A DNA stretch of 64,000 nucleotides from Mycobacterium colombiense (GTDB taxonomy: Bacteria > Actinomycetota > Actinomycetes > Mycobacteriales > Mycobacteriaceae). Below the pieces are notes generated by a model. That model was not told the origin of the DNA, ran no database searches, and worked only from the letters and a program-made list of their open reading frames with translations. Shown piece after piece: positions 61,485 to 64,000 of the stretch (positions are counted from its first letter, which is position 1; the number at the start of each line of letters is the position of its first letter). The position numbers were made by a program, and so were the translations under genes. The stretch lies in the NCBI RefSeq assembly GCF_001665835.1, contig NZ_LZSX01000063.1, positions 93,094 to 157,093 of the forward strand, in the 5' to 3' direction.

Positions 61485-62192
61485 ATGACCGCCGAACGGG
61501 CCGCTCGCTCCGACAGGTCGACGGGCACCCGAGAGGCGATCCTGTCGGCCGCCGAAGTGCTTTTCGCCGAACGGGGCATGTACGCCGTGTCGAACCGGCA
61601 GATCAGCGAAGCGGCCGGCCAGGGCAACAATGCCGCGGCGTGCTACCACTTCGGCACCAGGGTCGACCTGCTCCGCGCGATCGAAAGCAAGCATCGCGAG
61701 CCGATCGAGGAGCTGCGCGCCCAGATGCTGGCCGCCATCGGCGATTCGACCGAGCTACGCGACTGGGTCGGCGCCCTGGTGCGCCCGTTGACCGATCACC
61801 TGTCCGCGCTGGGCACGCCGACCTGGTACGCCCGATTCGCCGCGCAGGCCATGGCCGATCCGACCTACCGGCATGTGGTCACCAAAGACGCACTGGCGTC
61901 GCCGTTGCTGGTCCAGACGCTCGACGGCATCAACCGCTGCCTGCCCGAGCTGCCCAAGCGGGTGCGTTCGGAACGGATGGTGATGGTGCGCAACCTGCTC
62001 ATGCACACCTGCGCGGAACATGAAGGCGCGCTGGCCGAACACGGACCGCGGTCGCGTTCGGCGTGGCCGGTGGCCGGCGAAGGCCTGATCGACGCGATTG
62101 TCGGCCTGTGGCGCGCGCCGGTTCATGTGGGCGCGGCCGGCTACCAGCCGACACAGACGACCGCGCAGGCCGACAACCGAGGAGCACGATGA
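61485..62192 (+). CDS. TetR-family transcriptional regulator
   Basis: A 235-residue TetR protein with DNA-binding domain TREAILSAAEVLFAERGMYAVSNRQISEAAGQGNNAAACYHFGTR (split over about 14-58). ATG 61485 is chosen because the large palindrome at 61431-61464 would otherwise lie inside the coding region of an ATG at 61410. It overlaps the P450 start by ATGA, so regulator and enzyme are made together; the P450 product or substrate may be the inducer. Confidence 0.88.
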   Translation: MTAERAARSDRSTGTREAILSAAEVLFAERGMYAVSNRQISEAAGQGNNAAACYHFGTRVDLLRAIESKHREPIEELRAQMLAAIGDSTELRDWVGALVRPLTDHLSALGTPTWYARFAAQAMADPTYRHVVTKDALASPLLVQTLDGINRCLPELPKRVRSERMVMVRNLLMHTCAEHEGALAEHGPRSRSAWPVAGEGLIDAIVGLWRAPVHVGAAGYQPTQTTAQADNRGAR

Positions 62193-63412
62193 CCGAAGGA
62201 TCCACCGCCACCGATATCCCGGAGTTTCCGATGACACGGGCGCCAGGCTGCCCGTTCGCCCCGCCTCCGAAGGTATTGGAGCTCAACGCCGACAAGCAGT
62301 TGAGCAGGGTCCGGATCTGGGACGACAGCACGCCGTGGCTCATCCACGGCTACGACGCGATACGCGCGCTGTTCACCGATTCCCGCACCAGCGTCGACGA
62401 CCGGCTGCCCGGCTATCCGCACTGGAACGCGGGCATGCTGGCCACGGTGCACAAGCGCCCTCGTTCGGTGTTCACCTCCGACGCGGAAGAACACACCCGG
62501 TTCCGCCGGATGCTGTCTAAACCGTTCACGTTCAAGCGAGTTGAAGCGCTACGGCCGGCGGTACAGAAGATCACCGATGACCACATAGACGCCCTGCTGG
62601 CGGGCCCGAAGCCGGGCGATATCGTCAGCACCCTGTCGCTGGCGGTCCCCTCCCTGGTCATCAGCGAACTGCTGGGCGTGCCCTACGAGGACGCGGAATT
62701 CTTTCAAACCCAAGCCCAGCGCGGCATGGGCCGCTACGCCACCGAGGAGGACACCGCCCAGGGCGCGGCCTCGTTGGCGAAGTATCTGGCCAACCTGGTT
62801 CGCACCAAGATGCAAAGCCCGTCAGAGGATTTGGTATCCGATCTGGCCGAGCGGGTCAACGCCGAAGAGATCAGCGTGCGCGAGGCCGCACAATTGGCCA
62901 CCGGCGTGCTGATCGCGGGCCATGAGACCACCGCGAACATGATCAGCCTGAGCATCGCGGCGTTGCTCGAACACCAGGATCAACGTGAGCTGCTGCGCGA
63001 CATCGATGACCCCAAGGTCGTCGCCACCGCGGTCGAAGAGCTGATGCGCTACCTGAGCATCATCCAGACCGGTCAGCGTCGAATCGCCGTCGAGGACATC
63101 GAGATTGGCGGCCAGACGATCCGCGCCGGCGACGGGATCATCCTCGACGTCGCCCCGGCCAACTGGGATGACCGCCAATTCCCCAACCCGGGCCGGCTGG
63201 ACCTGCTCCGCGAGGATGGGCCACACGTCGGGTTCGGCTACGGTCGCCATCAGTGTGTGGGCCAGCAGCTGGCCCGCATGGAACTGCAGATCGTCTTGCC
63301 CACGCTGCTGCGCCGCATTCCGACGCTGCGGCTCGCCGTGCCGCTGAATGATCTGCCGTTCAAACATGACGCACTGGCGTACGGCCTCTACGAGCTGCCC
63401 GTGACATGGTGA
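62189..63412 (+). CDS. Cytochrome P450, CYP105-like
   Basis: A 407-residue soluble P450. Oxygen-activation motif A243-G-H-E-T-T, ExxR in EELMRY (about 283-287), heme motif [11 protein letters not shown] with C356. The C-terminal order and substrate-region spacing resemble the CYP105 group. It overlaps both the upstream TetR gene and the downstream SDR gene by 4 bp, giving a TetR-P450-SDR operon. No ferredoxin gene is visible up to the window end. Confidence 0.9.
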   Translation: MTEGSTATDIPEFPMTRAPGCPFAPPPKVLELNADKQLSRVRIWDDSTPWLIHGYDAIRALFTDSRTSVDDRLPGYPHWNAGMLATVHKRPRSVFTSDAEEHTRFRRMLSKPFTFKRVEALRPAVQKITDDHIDALLAGPKPGDIVSTLSLAVPSLVISELLGVPYEDAEFFQTQAQRGMGRYATEEDTAQGAASLAKYLANLVRTKMQSPSEDLVSDLAERVNAEEISVREAAQLATGVLIAGHETTANMISLSIAALLEHQDQRELLRDIDDPKVVATAVEELMRYLSIIQTGQRRIAVEDIEIGGQTIRAGDGIILDVAPANWDDRQFPNPGRLDLLREDGPHVGFGYGRHQCVGQQLARMELQIVLPTLLRRIPTLRLAVPLNDLPFKHDALAYGLYELPVTW

Positions 63413-64000
63413 AGCCCGATCTGTCACTGGACGTTCCAGATCTGCGTGGCAGATTCGCCGTAGTGACCGGTGCCAACAGCGGTTTGGGGTTCGGGTTGGC
63501 GAAGCGGCTCTCGGTCGCCGGTGCCGACGTCGTGATGGCGATCCGCGACCGGGTCAAGGGCGAGCAAGCGATCGCCGAGGTCCGCCGGGAGGTGCCGGAG
63601 GCCAAGCTCAGCATCAGGCAGCTCGACCTGTCGTCGCTGTCCAGCGTCGCCGCGCTGGGCGAGGAGCTGACCGCAGAAGGTCGCCCGATCGACATCCTGA
63701 TCAACAACGCGGGCGTCATGACTCCGCCGCAACGGCAACAGACCAGCGACGGCTTCGAATTGCAGTTCGGGACAAACCATTTGGGGCATTTCGCGTTGAC
63801 CGGACGGCTGCTGGGCCTGCTGCGGGCGGCGGATTGCGCGCGCGTGGTGACGGTCAGCAGCCTCGCGGCCACCCAGGGCAGTATCGAGTTCGGCGACGTC
63901 AACGCGGAGCAAGGCTACAAAGCCATGCACTCCTACGGGGTCGCCAAATTGGCGCAGCTGATGTTCGCCGTCGAATTGGATCGACGCAGCCGTGCTGGTG
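63409..64000 (+). CDS. SDR family oxidoreductase, cut by window end
   Basis: The first 197 codons of a short-chain dehydrogenase of the retinol-dehydrogenase-like kind. The cofactor motif is [12 protein letters not shown], then [10 protein letters not shown], and the catalytic region VTVSSLAAT and [10 protein letters not shown]. The start GTG 63409 overlaps the P450 stop (GTGA). It probably acts on the alcohol or ketone made by the P450. The 3' part lies outside the window. Confidence 0.88.
   Translation, partial: MKPDLSLDVPDLRGRFAVVTGANSGLGFGLAKRLSVAGADVVMAIRDRVKGEQAIAEVRREVPEAKLSIRQLDLSSLSSVAALGEELTAEGRPIDILINNAGVMTPPQRQQTSDGFELQFGTNHLGHFALTGRLLGLLRAADCARVVTVSSLAATQGSIEFGDVNAEQGYKAMHSYGVAKLAQLMFAVELDRRSRAG

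Overview
The window is chromosomal DNA of a slow-growing Mycobacterium. It carries a complete ESX-5 type VII secretion locus, a system known only from slow-growing mycobacteria. The gene order follows the M. tuberculosis order from eccB5 to eccA5, including the embedded ferredoxin/cyp143 pair. High GC content, many GTG starts and ATGA/GTGA stop-start overlaps agree with this. The species cannot be fixed from the sequence alone.

Layout. 572-24693, mostly minus strand: the ESX-5 locus, read right to left as eccB5-eccC5, cyp143 (opposite strand) and ferredoxin, a PE/PPE island, esxM-esxN, espG5, eccD5, mycP5, eccE5, eccA5. EccB5/C5/D5/E5 form the inner-membrane channel, MycP5 is the associated protease, EccA5 and EspG5 are cytosolic chaperone factors, and EsxMN and the PE/PPE proteins are substrates. 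The PE/PPE island is enlarged: two near-identical PE genes, four full PPE-SVP genes of two types, and a fifth PPE reduced to its C-terminus and carrying a 17-bp tandem repeat over its stop codon. 25121-36533: housekeeping and accessory genes: malQ, an F420-type oxidoreductase, a cytochrome b561/molybdopterin oxidoreductase fusion, a UsfY-like membrane protein behind a consensus SigF promoter, two START-fold-like proteins, a DUF4407 protein, a CGNR regulator divergent from an EamA transporter with a clear operator between them, and an ANTAR protein.

36805-49952: a catabolic island. It encodes a CoA-transferase, a mycofactocin-type SDR, E1-alpha and E1-beta of a 2-oxoacid dehydrogenase with a free-standing lipoyl domain but no E2/E3, an acyl-CoA synthetase, a Rieske oxygenase, a KstD-like flavoprotein, two crotonase-fold proteins lacking both canonical catalytic glutamates, and a cobalt-type nitrile hydratase (beta, alpha, small activator-like protein). 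Gene overlaps suggest a coordinated pathway whose substrate is unknown. I regard this and the regulatory DNA of the ESX-5 island as the most novel content.

50235-64000: a DEAD-box helicase, a methyltransferase, three TetR regulators with palindromes near their targets, an N-acyl-D-amino-acid deacylase-like amidohydrolase, a secreted cutinase, two SDRs (one cut by the window end), a SigF-family sigma factor without an adjacent anti-sigma gene, a lipoprotein/DUF2231 pair, a Ddn-like nitroreductase and a second P450.

Several features are visible only as DNA structure: a 14-bp-stem hairpin between esxN and espG5, a 14-bp inverted repeat between convergent cyp143 and eccC5, four TGTTCATT-like octamers spaced exactly 21 bp apart in front of the PPE-PE-PPE operon, and a repeated element found once upstream of each of three PE/PPE genes.
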